A stretch of DNA of 64,000 bases. Source: Flavobacterium alkalisoli (GTDB lineage: Bacteria > Bacteroidota > Bacteroidia > Flavobacteriales > Flavobacteriaceae). Below are positions 1 to 8,416 of the stretch, piece by piece. Below the pieces are notes generated by a model that saw only the letters and a list, made by a program, of their open reading frames with translations, searched no databases and was not told the origin of the DNA. The first letter of the stretch is position 1. Each line of letters begins with the position of its first letter. The DNA lies in NCBI RefSeq assembly GCF_008000935.1, contig NZ_CP042831.1:3596001-3660000 (forward strand). Direction: 5' to 3'. A program made the position numbers and the translations under genes.

Positions 1-431
1 ATTTTCTCAATCTCAGCAGGAAAACTGTTTACCGACTGCATTCTGTCACTTCTGATAGCGTGTGCCGTTAACTGGTCGGTTCCCGGCGCCCTTCCTAATC
101 CTAAATCAATTCGGTTAGGATATAGCCTCCCGAGCGTACCAAACTGCTCAGCTACTATAAGCGGTGAATGATTAGGCAACATTATACCTCCCGATCCTAC
201 ACGGATTGTTTTTGTATTTCCTGCTATGTGCCCTATAAGTATAGAAGTGGCAACGCTGGCTACATGTACCATGTTATGGTGTTCTGCCAACCATAGCCTC
301 TTGTACCCCATTTCTTCGGCCTTTTGTGCTAAAGTAACACTGTTTTTAAATGTTTGTTCTATAGTAACGCCACGCGATACAATGGCAAGCTCAAGTATCG
401 AGTAAGCTATTTTTTTATTTGTTGTTTCCAT
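1..431 (-). CDS. LLM class flavin-dependent oxidoreductase (luciferase-like), C-terminal part outside the window
   Basis: This is the N-terminal 143 codons of a luciferase-like (LLM, bacterial luciferase alpha-type) monooxygenase; the rest lies left of position 1. Reading the minus strand from the ATG at 431 gives METTNKKIAYSILELA, followed by family signatures: GYKRLWLAEHHNM (about residues 44-56), a GSGGIMLPNHSPL segment and RIDLGLGRAPGTD. The EHHN and GxGRAPGTD blocks are typical of the YhbW-like branch of the family, which uses reduced flavin. The substrate cannot be told from sequence. The gene is transcribed in the same direction as the HxlR gene behind it, 69 bp away, so the two may form a unit. 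Confidence 0.85.
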   Translation of the reverse strand, partial: METTNKKIAYSILELAIVSRGVTIEQTFKNSVTLAQKAEEMGYKRLWLAEHHNMVHVASVATSILIGHIAGNTKTIRVGSGGIMLPNHSPLIVAEQFGTLGRLYPNRIDLGLGRAPGTDQLTAHAIRSDRMQSVNSFPAEIEK

Positions 432-500
432 AATTTATTGTGCGTTTCCGCAACTATTCATATTAATATTGTTTAGACTCAGCTTATTTAGTGAGTTTAA

Positions 501-854
501 TTAAACAACATTACTTTCTCCTATTATTACCTGCCTGTGTTTTGCGCCCCATGCTGCAAGATCATGAATAAGGTTTTGCAGGGACTGCCCATAATCCGTA
601 AGGTTGTATTGTACCGATATCGGCTGGGTATCTAAAACAGTACGTTTAATAAGCTTATTAAGCTCCAATTCCTTCAGCTCTTTACTTAATTGTTTGTTAG
701 ATATACCATTAAGATCATTCAGTATATCAGAAAAGCGTCTTTTATTATAGTAGCACATGGTAGATATAATGGATATTTTCCATTTCCCTCCCAACACGTC
801 CATTGTGTCGTGGATAGCCATGATTTCTTTCTTGTGGCAAATGTTTTCTGTCAT
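501..854 (-). CDS. HxlR family transcriptional regulator
   Basis: A 117-aa winged-helix regulator of the HxlR (MarR-like, PF01638) family. The diagnostic segments are visible: DVLGGKWKISIISTM (recognition of the GxW core), RRFSDILNDLNGISNKQLSKELKELE (HTH and recognition helix) and the wing VQYNLTDYGQSLQNLI. HxlR proteins are dimeric DNA-binding regulators, often of neighbouring oxidoreductases and sometimes redox or electrophile sensing. There is one Cys near the start (C6) and another at about C34. It faces the SDR gene at 959 across a 104-bp gap packed with GTTAC repeats, one of which starts only 3 bp from this start codon. Autoregulation and control of the SDR gene are therefore likely (inference). 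Confidence 0.9.
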   Translation of the reverse strand: MTENICHKKEIMAIHDTMDVLGGKWKISIISTMCYYNKRRFSDILNDLNGISNKQLSKELKELELNKLIKRTVLDTQPISVQYNLTDYGQSLQNLIHDLAAWGAKHRQVIIGESNVV

Positions 855-856
855 AA

Positions 857-904
857 GTTACCTGGTTACTCTAAAGTTACTGTTACTTTTAGTTACAAAG
901 TTAC
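857..904. promoter_or_regulatory. Cluster of six GTTAC direct repeats, putative HxlR operator
   Basis: GTTAC occurs at 857, 865, 876, 882, 892 and 900, six copies in 48 bp. They form three pairs: GTTAC-N3-GTTAC, GTTAC-N1-GTTAC and GTTAC-N3-GTTAC. The cluster fills the gap between the divergent hxlR-like and SDR genes and ends about 20 bp before the SDR -7 box. The pattern is read directly from sequence; its use as an operator is inference. Confidence 0.6.
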
Positions 905-924
905 AATAATAAATTAATGTAATT

Positions 925-932
925 TACTTTTG
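925..932 (+). promoter_or_regulatory. -7 promoter box of the SDR gene
   Basis: TACTTTTG matches the Bacteroidota -7 consensus TAnnTTTG and lies 26 bp before the SDR start codon. No clear -33 TTTG is seen at the usual distance, where the GTTAC repeats lie instead, so activation or occlusion by the regulator is plausible. Confidence 0.6.
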
Positions 933-958
933 TACTGTTAATAATTAAAAATCAAAAA

Positions 959-1702
959 ATGAGTTTAGTAAACAAGAACGTAGTAATAACGGGCGGAAGT
1001 ACAGGAATAGGTCTAGCAACAGCAAAAGCATTTATTAATGCCGGAGCAAACGTAATAATAACAAGCAGAAGTGCCGATAACCTGCAAAAGGCTTCAGATG
1101 AAATCAATAATCCGAATTTAAAGACTTTAGTGTCTGATACCTCAAACCTTGATGGTATTGCAGTTTTGGAAAAATTTGTTGCAGAAAACAACTGGAAACT
1201 AGACGTACTTTTCCTGAATGCCGCAATCGCCACATTCGGACCTATAGCACAAACAACCGAAGAAGATTTTGATGCTCAGTTTAATACCAATGTGAAAGGT
1301 CATTATTTTACATTACAAAAATTAATGCCTCATCTGGCTAATGGTTCGTCGGTTATATTCACCTCATCAATAGTGGCAACAGCTGCCGGTATAGGAACCA
1401 GTATATATTCTGCTACAAAAGGAGCCATAAACAAAATTGCCCAAATTGCAGCAAACGAACTGGCTGAAAGAAAAATACGTGTAAACCTTGTTAGCCCGGG
1501 ACCAATACAAACACCGGGACTGGATAGTGTAGCGAATGTTGAAGCTAAAGAAAATTTAGCGGCATCAACCGCGCTACAACGCCTTGGTACTGCCGATGAA
1601 ATTGCAAATACAGTAGTGTTTTTATCTTCCGGCCAAGCAAGCTTTATAAGTGGTGCAGACATTACTGTTGATGGTGGCGCCATTACTTACATGTTGAAGT
1701 AA
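959..1702 (+). CDS. SDR family NAD(P)-dependent oxidoreductase
   Basis: A 247-aa classical short-chain dehydrogenase/reductase. The Rossmann glycine motif TGGSTGIG is at residues 11-18, the structural motif appears as LNAA (87-90), catalytic serine is at about 136-137, and the Tyr-Lys pair is Y150/K154 in YSATK. The C-terminal end carries the usual SGADITVDGG. Residues 36-38 (SRS, after the second strand) suggest NADP preference, as an Arg follows the strand. The substrate is unknown; the ending and length match the FabG-like/quinone-type reductases often paired with HxlR regulators. The gene is monocistronic and ends in a terminator shared with the convergent gene. Confidence 0.9.
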   Translation: MSLVNKNVVITGGSTGIGLATAKAFINAGANVIITSRSADNLQKASDEINNPNLKTLVSDTSNLDGIAVLEKFVAENNWKLDVLFLNAAIATFGPIAQTTEEDFDAQFNTNVKGHYFTLQKLMPHLANGSSVIFTSSIVATAAGIGTSIYSATKGAINKIAQIAANELAERKIRVNLVSPGPIQTPGLDSVANVEAKENLAASTALQRLGTADEIANTVVFLSSGQASFISGADITVDGGAITYMLK

Positions 1703-1727
1703 TAATCAGGTATCAATCTAAAAAAAT

Positions 1728-1754
1728 AAAGCCCATACAATGTATGGGCTTTTT
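1728..1754. terminator. Bidirectional intrinsic terminator
   Basis: The 12-bp perfect stem AAAGCCCATACA / TGTATGGGCTTT with a 1-nt centre is followed by T5 on the plus strand and by TTTATTTTTTT on the minus strand. It serves the convergent SDR gene and the gene ending at 1763. Confidence 0.85.
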
Positions 1755-1762
1755 GCTTTCTC

Positions 1763-3307
1763 TTACTCAACCGATTTAAACTGCTTCATTTCGTTTAAAG
1801 GCTCTATCGTGGTATATTCTTTCCATACAGAAGGATCGTAACTTCCTAACTGCATATAATCAAATTCGGGTTCCTGAGCGGCTTCATAATCGCCTTCTGT
1901 TATTGCTGATTCCGACATAACAAAATATTCTTCTTTCTCAAACTCATCCATTTCGGCTTTAAAGTCAAAACCTACCTTGTCTTTATCACCCTCTGTTATC
2001 TCTATAAATTTCAGCGGCCTGTTTATATATATGTACTGTCCGTTTTCCTGAGAAGCATATTGCAGGTAATATTCCCCCGATTCCCTCTTTTTATATACCA
2101 ACGTACCTTTATCAAAATTCTCAGCCTGCTTAATACCTAAAATAAGTTTTAGATTAATACCACTAAGCTTCTTTCCTTCCACTAAAGTATAATCCGCCCT
2201 TACAATAGCATAGTCTTTCTCGGAAACATACAACGTTCCTGTATACTTAGCCCTTCTCTTGTTGGGCCTGAATTTGATTATAAAAATACGGTTGTTTTTA
2301 TCGTCACTCTCGGCAACTCCGGCATAGCTGTATTCATATAATTCGCTTAACTCACTGCTATTAATAAAGTCAAATCTGCCATTGATTAAAATATTTGTTC
2401 TGTACAAAAAAGTCCAGTTATATGATCTTGCTGCTTTCTGGTTGGTCTTTTTCTCCGCGTCCTCAAGTTCACGATATTCACTATCAGTAACAAAACTATT
2501 GTTTGACACTATGGTATCCCTCACCCCTATAAGTCCGCTTTTAATCCTGTAATGTTTTGTGGCGTCTAAGTGCTTAAATAAAACCTGTGCACCTAACTTT
2601 TCCATATCATCCAGGGTTACCGATCGGTTAGCATCCTTAAATTTTACTGCTTTTACGACTTCAAGTTTTTGAACCGGCACCGGCTTTTCCTTATGTATTT
2701 TTGTAGAAGTATAATAGTTATATAACCTATCTGTAAACTGCTTAGGAGGATAGTTTATCATCTTTGCGGCAAACTCATCCAGTTCCTTATTAGCATCCTT
2801 AATTTGCTGCTTGCTGTATCCCGTAGCCTGTGTCATTTCAAGCTTAACCTGTTTAGGCCTTATTACTGTTGACTCACGAAAAAAAACAGTATTTTTTGTT
2901 GGTTTACCTGAATCTGTATAATTGGCTTTAAGATTCTTCCTGACAGAAGCCATTATACTATAGGCATCAATTTCTGTATTGGATATGTATACCGTTTCCA
3001 ACTCAAAAGTCCCTGGACGCATTTTTATAAGGAAGTTAATATTCTTTAATTCCCCTACGGTTAGATTCTCGGTATAATACCCTAAAAAAGAAACGGTTAG
3101 TGTAGTCTTCTCATCATTATTTTTTGGAGGTATGCTAAAATACCCTTCAGAGTTACTTACTACACTATCTTCTCCGTCAATTTGAACATTGGCATAAGAA
3201 AGGCTCTCCCCTGTCTCTGAATCAATAATTTTAGCGGTAATGTTTTGAGATAATACAGTTTGAATACCTAACAGAATAGTAAGGCAGGTAAATAGGTTTT
3301 TCAGCAT
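1763..3307 (-). CDS. CarboxypepD_reg-like domain envelope protein
   Basis: A 514-aa secreted or outer-membrane-associated protein. It has a signal peptide (residues 1-20, cleavage near VLSQ-N) and then a carboxypeptidase-regulatory-like beta-sandwich (PF13715 type, about residues 22-100; ANVQIDGEDSVVSNSEGYF and FLGYYTE are typical). About 400 residues of mixed beta structure follow, common in Bacteroidota and related to TonB-receptor plug-extension proteins but without a barrel or plug motif I can recognise. The last part includes LYVSEKDYAIVRADY, a form seen in proteins annotated only by this N-terminal domain. It is monocistronic, with terminators on both sides. Function unknown. Confidence 0.7.
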   Translation of the reverse strand: MLKNLFTCLTILLGIQTVLSQNITAKIIDSETGESLSYANVQIDGEDSVVSNSEGYFSIPPKNNDEKTTLTVSFLGYYTENLTVGELKNINFLIKMRPGTFELETVYISNTEIDAYSIMASVRKNLKANYTDSGKPTKNTVFFRESTVIRPKQVKLEMTQATGYSKQQIKDANKELDEFAAKMINYPPKQFTDRLYNYYTSTKIHKEKPVPVQKLEVVKAVKFKDANRSVTLDDMEKLGAQVLFKHLDATKHYRIKSGLIGVRDTIVSNNSFVTDSEYRELEDAEKKTNQKAARSYNWTFLYRTNILINGRFDFINSSELSELYEYSYAGVAESDDKNNRIFIIKFRPNKRRAKYTGTLYVSEKDYAIVRADYTLVEGKKLSGINLKLILGIKQAENFDKGTLVYKKRESGEYYLQYASQENGQYIYINRPLKFIEITEGDKDKVGFDFKAEMDEFEKEEYFVMSESAITEGDYEAAQEPEFDYMQLGSYDPSVWKEYTTIEPLNEMKQFKSVE

Positions 3308-3404
3308 GGTGTGATTGTTGGTTTTTAAATCTTCATTTTATGCTAAGTTAAACGGATTACCTGTTTTTTTGTTGTTGAGATTCCCCAAAAACTTATGCCT
3401 TATA

Positions 3405-3438
3405 AAAAAAAAGCCCCTGATAGTACAGGGGCTTTTTT
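3405..3438 (-). terminator. Intrinsic terminator of the BspA-like gene
   Basis: Stem GCCCCTG/CAGGGGC (extended by A/T pairs) with a 6-nt loop, followed on the minus strand by nine T. It lies 15 bp past the stop codon of the gene ending at 3453. Confidence 0.85.
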
Positions 3439-3452
3439 AAAAATATCTCTGA

Positions 3453-6400
3453 TTATTCTTTTATTAGTTTGTATTGTGCTGACCCCTGACTGGTTTTTAC
3501 AGTTATAAGGTATACACCTGCACTTAAACCACTAATATTCATATTCTCCATATTCTGGTTAAAAGACATTAGTTCGCGCCCTTGTAGGTTATATATGGCA
3601 ACCATTTCCGGAGCTACGTTATTCTCACTTTTTAAATGAAGAACATCATTAGCAGGGTTAGGATATAATACAATGCTGCCGGTTAAAGCATAATCGTTTA
3701 CTCCCATCAAACTAACTATCTCTGTTGTAACGCTGTTTGTTATAATAGGTAGGTTGTAATCAAAATAAATGTTAACCTCGTTACCATGAATAATATCACC
3801 AACCTCAAGTCCGGCAACAGGTTTTATTTTATAGGCTATAAAACCATTACTACCTGCTTCATCCTCACCTTCAAAAGGAAGGTTGATGTTTTCAAAAATA
3901 AACTCTACCTGATTACCATCAGTAATTTCTAATCTATATTCATGACTTGAACTTATCGGTCTAAACGTATTCCAGTCTACCTCTTCACTAAGTACATCCT
4001 TAACCCTTATATTTATGGCGCTTGCAGTTCCTGTATTTTGGAATCTTATAATATAGTCAAGATATTCATCTGTCTGTTCAGGATATATTTCGCTCCCCTG
4101 TACCACTCGCTTATCATTAGGATCATAAGAGTTTACCACAATTTGCTCAAATTCAAAAGTATTATCTTCAGGAGTATAATCATTTTGGTTAGGGGTTACA
4201 GTAGCTGTAAAATTTAAAACATCATCACCATTTACTGTAGGTGGGGTAAACGTTTGCATAATAATATCAATTGTCCTGCTTTCAAAAGGCTGAAAATCGG
4301 CCAATGTAAAAGTCAGTACATTTCCTGAGTTTGATGATGCAGCCGGAACAGCACTTACAAAAGACTGCATTGCATCGTTATACTCAAAACTTACCGTTAC
4401 TATAGGGATAGACTGTATCCCTAAGTTCTCGATTACTAACTGATATTCTGCCTCAAATCCAGGACGGGCATCAGTTACAGGCAGGATAGTTATATTTAAA
4501 TCCTCTACTAACTCGTTAGCTGTAATACAAAAATTAAGTTCTTCTGTATCTCCTGTGCCTGTAAAGGTAACTGTAGCTGTTTCTGGAGATACAGTAAAAT
4601 AATTATTAGCAATAACCTCTATTTCATACGTACCTGCTACAAATGTGTCCATTTCATAATAGCCGTCAGTATCTATTGTTGTAATATAATTAAAATTACC
4701 GTTAGTTGCTTTTATTAAAACATTTGCTGCCGGCACATCACTATTGGTACATCCATTATTATCTTCATCAAAAAACACATATCCGTTTATTGGATTTGCT
4801 TCGGTCTCACAATCATCAGACTGCTCGTCCTCAGATATATTCCATCCCAAATCATTAATTAGATAATTTCTGACTACAGAATCACAATAAGAAAGATAAT
4901 ATGATATCAACAACTGATTTTCTATTTCCTGTTCGGCAAATCGAAGTAAAAGAGCGTCATAATTCACTGTACTCAGATTAGTTCCAGATACAAAATAAAC
5001 AAAATTAGCTTGTACCCCTGAAAAGTCCCAATCTGATAAATCCTGATTAAAAGATAAAGCTCCATTAAAAGCACTATTCATATCAATAACATTAGAAACA
5101 TCCCAATTATTTAAAGGCTGATTAAAATTATTTGTGTTCGCAAATATTGAATTTATATCAGTTACATTGGAAACATCCCAATCTCCTACAGGTTGGTTAA
5201 ATAATTCTGCACCACCAAACATATATCCCATGTTAACAACATTGGATACATCCCAGTTTGCTACTTCACCATTAAATACATCTGCTCCAGTAAACATTCT
5301 TTCCATTGTTATTACACTGGAAACATCCCAATTATTTAATGGTTGGTCAAAATTATTAGCATCAGTAAACATATACCTCATATCGGTAACACTGGAAACA
5401 TCCCAGTCATTTAATGGCTGATTAAATACATGTGCATCATTAAACATATATCTCATATTCGTTACACTAGACACGTCCCAACTATTCAATGGCTGATTGT
5501 AATCATATGCTCTGTAAAACATATATGACATATCAGTAACACTTGAAACATTCCAACTATCTAGAGATTGATTAAAGACTACAGCATTAGCAAACATACC
5601 TTTCATGTTAACAACACTTGAAACATCCCAATTGTCTAATGGCTGATTAAAATGACTGCTTACAGATTCTATACCTCCAAACATTTGTTCCATATTAGTA
5701 ACACTGGATACATCCCAACTGTTTAATGGTTGGTTAAACACGTCATTTTTATTAAACATAAAAGACATGTCGGTCACATTTGAAACATCCCAATTATCTA
5801 ATGGCTGATTAAACATTTGCGTGTTATAAAACATTTGCTTCATATTAGTAACACTGGATACATCCCAACTATTTAGATTCCCATTAAAATTAGTAACATC
5901 GGCAAACATGGCTTCCATATTAGTAACATTAGAAACGTCCCAATTATCAAGGGAAGTTTCACCAATAGGAGCCTCTCTAAATAAATCTTTCATATTAGTA
6001 ACATTTGAAACATCCCAATTGTTTAGATTTAAAGGAAATTCAGGGTCTGAATTAAGGTTAGAAGCTCCATGAAACATACCTTCCATACTTGTAACCTGAC
6101 TCAAATCAGGAGTATCAGTAGCAGTTATAATTAGCTGATAGCACGAAAAAAAAGCATGTTCCATACTGGTCCATTGCACATCTCCCCATTGCTGAATATA
6201 ATACAGCTTAACCGCTGATGCAGGCATTGTTGAAAAATCTATTCTTCCAAATGTACCAGATATAGTTACGGTATGTAATTCCTCACCGCCAATAGACTCA
6301 AAAACATGGCTACAAGGCCCGGTTTGATTGGTTAACACAGTTCCATCTCCAAAATCTACAGTATAGTTATTACCAGCCTCATTAACTATCGGTATATTTA

Positions 6401-6506
6401 TCTGATATGATGGTGCTGTGGCCTGCCATACCGTAACAAATGGTTCCTGAGCATAAATAAAAGAAGTTAAGAACAAAAAAAATAATGTAAGGTGATTTCT
6501 TTTCAT
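3453..6506 (-). CDS. BspA-like (DUF285) repeat surface protein with T9SS sorting domain
   Basis: A 1017-aa secreted protein. Signal peptide residues 1-19 (SFIYAQ); a PKD-like start (VDFGDGT, 50-56); 14 DUF285/BspA leucine-rich-type units from residue 162 to about 500, each built on NxWDVSxVTxMxxMF; an SdrD-B-like domain (about 567-650, GYVFFDEDNNGC); a DUF11/DUF7619-type region with YDPNDKRV (about 765-905); and a type IX secretion type A sorting domain at the end (LYPNPANDVLHLKS, LSAGVYLITV). Proteins of this architecture are exported through the T9SS and fixed or released at the cell surface; BspA repeats in other bacteria mediate adhesion. The ligand is unknown. It is monocistronic between two terminators. 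Confidence 0.9.
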   Translation of the reverse strand: MKRNHLTLFFLFLTSFIYAQEPFVTVWQATAPSYQINIPIVNEAGNNYTVDFGDGTVLTNQTGPCSHVFESIGGEELHTVTISGTFGRIDFSTMPASAVKLYYIQQWGDVQWTSMEHAFFSCYQLIITATDTPDLSQVTSMEGMFHGASNLNSDPEFPLNLNNWDVSNVTNMKDLFREAPIGETSLDNWDVSNVTNMEAMFADVTNFNGNLNSWDVSSVTNMKQMFYNTQMFNQPLDNWDVSNVTDMSFMFNKNDVFNQPLNSWDVSSVTNMEQMFGGIESVSSHFNQPLDNWDVSSVVNMKGMFANAVVFNQSLDSWNVSSVTDMSYMFYRAYDYNQPLNSWDVSSVTNMRYMFNDAHVFNQPLNDWDVSSVTDMRYMFTDANNFDQPLNNWDVSSVITMERMFTGADVFNGEVANWDVSNVVNMGYMFGGAELFNQPVGDWDVSNVTDINSIFANTNNFNQPLNNWDVSNVIDMNSAFNGALSFNQDLSDWDFSGVQANFVYFVSGTNLSTVNYDALLLRFAEQEIENQLLISYYLSYCDSVVRNYLINDLGWNISEDEQSDDCETEANPINGYVFFDEDNNGCTNSDVPAANVLIKATNGNFNYITTIDTDGYYEMDTFVAGTYEIEVIANNYFTVSPETATVTFTGTGDTEELNFCITANELVEDLNITILPVTDARPGFEAEYQLVIENLGIQSIPIVTVSFEYNDAMQSFVSAVPAASSNSGNVLTFTLADFQPFESRTIDIIMQTFTPPTVNGDDVLNFTATVTPNQNDYTPEDNTFEFEQIVVNSYDPNDKRVVQGSEIYPEQTDEYLDYIIRFQNTGTASAINIRVKDVLSEEVDWNTFRPISSSHEYRLEITDGNQVEFIFENINLPFEGEDEAGSNGFIAYKIKPVAGLEVGDIIHGNEVNIYFDYNLPIITNSVTTEIVSLMGVNDYALTGSIVLYPNPANDVLHLKSENNVAPEMVAIYNLQGRELMSFNQNMENMNISGLSAGVYLITVKTSQGSAQYKLIKE
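5037..6023 (-). repeat. 14 tandem 75-bp units encoding DUF285 repeats
   Basis: The invariant Trp of each unit falls at residues 164, 189, 214, 239, 264, 293, 318, 343, 368, 393, 418, 443, 468 and 493. The period is therefore exactly 25 codons, except for one unit of 29 (GGIESVSSHFNQPL) at residues 264-293. The last unit is degenerate (WDFSGVQ). On the plus strand the repeats show as recurring ACATCCCA(A/G)(T/C)T blocks. Unit identity is high enough for slippage or recombination. Confidence 0.9.
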
Positions 6507-6575
6507 AATGGTTGTAATTGGTTTAATAGATGCAAGATAGTATTTTATGTAAAATTTTTTAACATTTTTATATAC

Positions 6576-6604
6576 AAAAAAAATCCCGTATTATATACGG
6601 GACT
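6576..6604 (-). terminator. Intrinsic terminator of the symporter gene
   Basis: TCCCGTAT/ATACGGGA stem with a 3-nt loop, then T8 on the minus strand, 28 bp past the symporter stop. Confidence 0.85.
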
Positions 6605-6631
6605 TTATCAATTTAAATTCATAATCGTTAT

Positions 6632-8074
6632 TTAAGCCATAACACCTTTTAGCTTGCTGGTATACTGCACCAACATAAACGAAACAAACGAAGCCGCTAT
6701 ACCAAAAAAGTTAGCATCAAGGGCAAATGGCAGTTTCACCTGTGTTATTATTAAAACAAGCGTTGTGAGTCCGCCTACAATCATGGCTGCCACTGCCGCC
6801 TTTGCCGATGGTTTTTTGAGCAGTAAAGTACCTAATACAGGTACTAATAACCCCGAAACCATAAATGCATAAGAGTAAAGCATCAGCTCCAGCACATTTC
6901 GCATATTGGTTGCCAAAATTATAGCTAGTGCACCAATTACAAGAGTTATTATTTGCGAGTATTTTATATGCCCGAACTTTCGGGTTCCCTTAAAGTATTC
7001 CAGTATATCGGTAGTAAAATTACCCGATGCAGCCATTAAGCAACTATCGGCTGTTGACATAATAGCCGAGAAGTATGCTGACAGCATCAGTCCCATTAAC
7101 CCAACAGGTAATATCGTCCTTAAAAATAACGGAAGTCCAAGCTCGGGATCAATGTGAGTTCCGGGAGCATAACCTATTGCTTCAAATAATCCCTGCTCAT
7201 AACCTACCCTGGCAAACAACCCTAAAGCGATGCCCATAAACGCCATTATAGGCCATTCAAACAATCCGGCAACAAACCATGCCTTTTTAGCTGTTTTTAC
7301 ATCTCTGGAAGCAAATATTCGCTGATAGAGTGTCATACCCACAAACCATATAGGTACTATGGTAATAAACCAGTTAAACAGCTGTACAAAAGACACATTG
7401 GTTAACGACATAAAACCGGAAGGTACCGTTTTACTAATAGCTTCCCAACCACCTATGTATACATATCCCATTGGAATCCCTATAAATATAAGTCCGCCCA
7501 TTAATATTATCCACTGGATGGTATCGGTATAAATAACTGCCTTAATTCCTCCTACAGCCGTATACACCACAGCAATAACTCCCATTATAAGTACTGCCAT
7601 ATTTATGGATACCGACGGAAAAGTAGCTTCTACCAGTTTTGCTCCGGCAAGTATTTGTGAACTGGTAAAACCTACATACCCTATAAGCGAAATAAATCCT
7701 GCTATAAGAGCTACCTTAGTATTATAATGATGTGCCAGTGACTGCGGAAAGGTTAAAAACTTATTTTCCTTTGCTATGGGGTAAACCTTAGGTATTAACA
7801 GTACTGCACTTAACCAAGCCCCTAAAAGGCCGGTAAACAGCATCCAGCTTCCCGAAAGCCCCATCATAAAACCAAGCCCTCCTAGACCTATCGAGAATCC
7901 TCCGCCAACATCAGTAGCTACTACCGAAAGGCCTATATGCCCGGCGGACATGTTCCTGCCTCCCACATAGTAATCGTCTTTTGATTTGTTACGCCCCATA
8001 AAGTAGAATCCTACCCCAAGCATGGCAACCAGATAAACAATAAATATTACTAAATCAATAATGTGAATTTCCAT
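6632..8074 (-). CDS. Sodium:solute symporter family protein
   Basis: A 480-aa inner-membrane transporter of the SSS family (PF00474). There are 13 or so hydrophobic segments; the N-terminal GRNKSKDDYYVGGRNMSAGHIGLSVVATDVGGG block is the family hallmark just before and in TM2, and YTAVGGIKAVIYTD (about 170-183) is the conserved TM5 region for Na+ binding. The C-terminal region is short, with no extra kinase or STAS domain, so this is a plain transporter and not a sensor fusion. The substrate (sugar, sialic acid, amino acid, etc.) cannot be assigned. It stands alone, with its own promoter and a long 5' leader. Confidence 0.9.
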   Translation of the reverse strand: MEIHIIDLVIFIVYLVAMLGVGFYFMGRNKSKDDYYVGGRNMSAGHIGLSVVATDVGGGFSIGLGGLGFMMGLSGSWMLFTGLLGAWLSAVLLIPKVYPIAKENKFLTFPQSLAHHYNTKVALIAGFISLIGYVGFTSSQILAGAKLVEATFPSVSINMAVLIMGVIAVVYTAVGGIKAVIYTDTIQWIILMGGLIFIGIPMGYVYIGGWEAISKTVPSGFMSLTNVSFVQLFNWFITIVPIWFVGMTLYQRIFASRDVKTAKKAWFVAGLFEWPIMAFMGIALGLFARVGYEQGLFEAIGYAPGTHIDPELGLPLFLRTILPVGLMGLMLSAYFSAIMSTADSCLMAASGNFTTDILEYFKGTRKFGHIKYSQIITLVIGALAIILATNMRNVLELMLYSYAFMVSGLLVPVLGTLLLKKPSAKAAVAAMIVGGLTTLVLIITQVKLPFALDANFFGIAASFVSFMLVQYTSKLKGVMA

Positions 8075-8164
8075 TATGTAAGTGTTATATGTGTTAATCC
8101 TCAGGATGTATAAATAATCCCCTTTGTGTTAATACTATTTAAGCTAATAGCCCCTTTTGCAATA

Positions 8165-8216
8165 AGTCCCTATTACCACACAGAAAATTTATTTTATGGT
8201 AATATAGATAAGGACT
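8165..8216 (-). promoter_or_regulatory. Inverted repeat in the 5' UTR of the symporter mRNA
   Basis: TATTACCA (8171-8178) pairs with TGGTAATA (8197-8204), and just outside it AGTCC (8165-8169) pairs with GGACT (8212-8216). The two helices are separated by a 1-nt versus 7-nt internal loop. The element sits about 90 nt before the start codon. It may be a cis-regulatory RNA; I match it to no known riboswitch. Confidence 0.35.
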
Positions 8217-8266
8217 GAAGGGCTGCAGAATGCGATATGCAATTCCTTAAAACCATTGAATATCAG

Positions 8267-8274
8267 CAAATATA
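8267..8274 (-). promoter_or_regulatory. -7 promoter box of the symporter gene
   Basis: CAAATATA reads TATATTTG on the minus strand, matching TAnnTTTG. It would give a 5' UTR of about 185 nt, unusually long for this window. Confidence 0.5.
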
Positions 8275-8359
8275 CAATTTTAGACCCGCCTAAAAAAACC
8301 TAATCTGGCATTAAATCATCACAAGCATTCTTACAACTCTGATTTAAAAAGGATTAGAA

Positions 8360-8394
8360 AAAAGAATACCCCGATATTTTCATATCGGGGTGCC
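8360..8394 (-). terminator. Intrinsic terminator of the DUF481 gene
   Basis: ACCCCGATAT (8368-8377)/ATATCGGGGT (8382-8391), a 10-bp stem with 4-nt loop, followed by TTCTTTTTTC on the minus strand. Confidence 0.85.
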
Positions 8395-8416
8395 TTATAA
8401 AAACTAACACAAATTA

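Larger units (their letters stand above)
8075..8416. other. Intergenic region with leader of the symporter mRNA
   Basis: This stretch has no open frame worth calling. It contains the minus-strand -7 box at 8267-8274, a long inverted repeat at 8165-8216 inside the predicted 5' UTR, and the terminator of the DUF481 gene at 8360-8394. Confidence 0.6.

Noticed and set aside
5037..6023. CRISPR-like or satellite DNA
   Set aside because: The period is coding (25 codons) in one long frame and has no spacer pattern.
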